Shown: positions 63,436 to 64,000 of the stretch, piece by piece
How the letters are laid out: the number at the start of each line of letters is the position of its first letter
Numbering within the stretch: position 1 is the stretch's first letter
NCBI GenBank assembly: GCA_025153755.1
Contig: JAOALD010000002.1
Span: 1-64,000, forward strand
Direction: 5' to 3'
DNA length: 64,000 nucleotides
Source: SAR92 clade bacterium H921
GTDB taxonomy: Bacteria; Pseudomonadota; Gammaproteobacteria; Pseudomonadales; Porticoccaceae
Program-made: the position numbers and the translations under genes
Notes under the pieces: model-generated
Database searches by the model: none
What the model was told of the DNA's origin: nothing
What the model saw: the letters and a program-made list of their open reading frames with translations, nothing else

Positions 63436-64000
63436 GTGACCGAATCGAGCGATCAGGCAGACTCTAAGGTGCCACCAGAGGCAGCTATAGATGAGAGTAA
63501 AGGTGCAATTGAGTCAAAAATATCAACGCCTAGTAAGGCGCGCTGGCTTAAGTTATTACTCTTACCAATTATTATTCCCGCTATTGGCGCTGGCGCATGG
63601 CTGGCCAAGGCTGAATTTGAGCAGCGTATTGCCCTCGAGAGAAGCACTATCGCTGCTGCCTGCTTCGACAGCGCCAGTAAAAGCATAGATCAGAAAACTA
63701 TGGAAATTGAACAGCGTCAGTCTATGCGCGATCAAAAAGTGGACGAAGCACTCTCTGCGATTCGACAAAACCTTAGTGTTCAGGATAAGCGTCTTCACCA
63801 GTTTAGTGTGACCAACGGCAATGGCTGGCTTTTTGCTGAGGCGCTCTATTTAGCTCGGCTGGCTAATCAGCGCCTACAAACTGAACGCAGCACTAAAAAC
63901 CCTCTGGCGCTGCTCGAGAGCGCAGATGTTATTCTCAAACGGTTAGATGATCCGGAACTAATACCCGTGCGCGCCGCTGTCGCCGATGACATTGCTGCCC
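63436..64000 (+). CDS. hemX: HemX-family protein (partial, runs off the window)
   Basis: A GTG at 63436, after GAGGGTAGATA, opens a frame that continues to the window end (188 codons). The product has an acidic cytoplasmic N-terminus (1-36), one membrane helix (LLLLPIIIPAIGAGAWL, about 40-56), a coiled coil (about 60-125) and the family motif WLFAEALYLARLANQRL (about 136-152), then LLESADVILKRLDDPELIPV. HemX has no proven catalytic role despite being called uroporphyrinogen-III methyltransferase in many annotations. hemY would be expected next. Confidence 0.93.
   Translation, partial: MTESSDQADSKVPPEAAIDESKGAIESKISTPSKARWLKLLLLPIIIPAIGAGAWLAKAEFEQRIALERSTIAAACFDSASKSIDQKTMEIEQRQSMRDQKVDEALSAIRQNLSVQDKRLHQFSVTNGNGWLFAEALYLARLANQRLQTERSTKNPLALLESADVILKRLDDPELIPVRAAVADDIAA

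Overview
The window reads as a chromosomal segment of a marine gammaproteobacterium, probably from the Cellvibrionales/SAR92-like group. Supporting signs are core proteins that look like Pseudomonas and Cellvibrio homologues, the gene orders recN|grpE-dnaK-dnaJ-dapB-carA-carB-greA, ypjD|ffh-rpsP-rimM-trmD-rplS and lptM-lysA-dapF-DUF484, and three TonB-dependent receptors. The taxonomic call is an inference from gene order and protein similarity as I remember it; no database was searched. No rRNA, tRNA or CRISPR array is visible.

Bases 1-7.7 kb are an AT-rich accessory island, all on the minus strand. At least four short genes share the leader MIRELT(x)xEV(E/D)xV(S/A)(G/E)G, a double-glycine (class II bacteriocin/microcin-type) leader. 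They sit among duplicated families of small membrane proteins (immunity-like four-helix proteins and zinc-ribbon two-helix proteins), an ATP-grasp ligase and a bacteriocin-type ABC exporter that has lost its N-terminal peptidase region. One precursor is split by a -1 frameshift, and another Gly/Ala-rich stretch lies hidden behind a stop codon, so the island looks partly decayed. A 990-aa TonB receptor follows (7.8-10.7 kb).

Bases 10.9-13.9 kb are a recombination scar. It holds a cytochrome P450 tail, two direct copies (about 418 bp) of the 3' end of an IS91-like transposase gene and, between them, a small integron gene-cassette array without a visible integrase. The array has three attC-like sites and cassettes for a truncated membrane protein, a VOC/glyoxalase-like protein, a frameshifted MAPEG protein and a PhzF protein cut off by the second transposase fragment.

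From 13.98 kb the chromosome is mostly core: a DUF885 lipoprotein, recN, the sigma32-type heat-shock operon grpE-dnaK-dnaJ, dapB, carAB-greA, and argF/argD on the opposite strand. An iron locus follows (30-37.4 kb). Its divergent promoter region carries Fur-box-like sequences between an FTR1-type permease and an operon of DUF4856 lipoprotein, imelysin lipoprotein, FecA-like receptor and fatty-acid-hydroxylase-like membrane protein. Then come grxD, a 2-Cys peroxiredoxin, two Nudix hydrolases, a gamma carbonic anhydrase-like protein, a CorC/HlyC-type CBS protein, ypjD, ffh and the rpsP-rimM-trmD-rplS operon.

Bases 46.9-53 kb form a probable sensing locus: NarL-type regulator, TonB receptor, ABC substrate-binding-like protein, and a hybrid kinase with REC and Hpt domains. 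The gene-free stretch between it and rnr contains a candidate CsrB/RsmZ-type small RNA with repeated GGA-loop hairpins and an intrinsic terminator. The window ends with rnr, DUF484, dapF, lysA, lptM, cyaY, argH, an AlgR-like regulator whose phospho-acceptor Asp is replaced by Lys, and hemC-hemD-hemX (hemX runs off the end).
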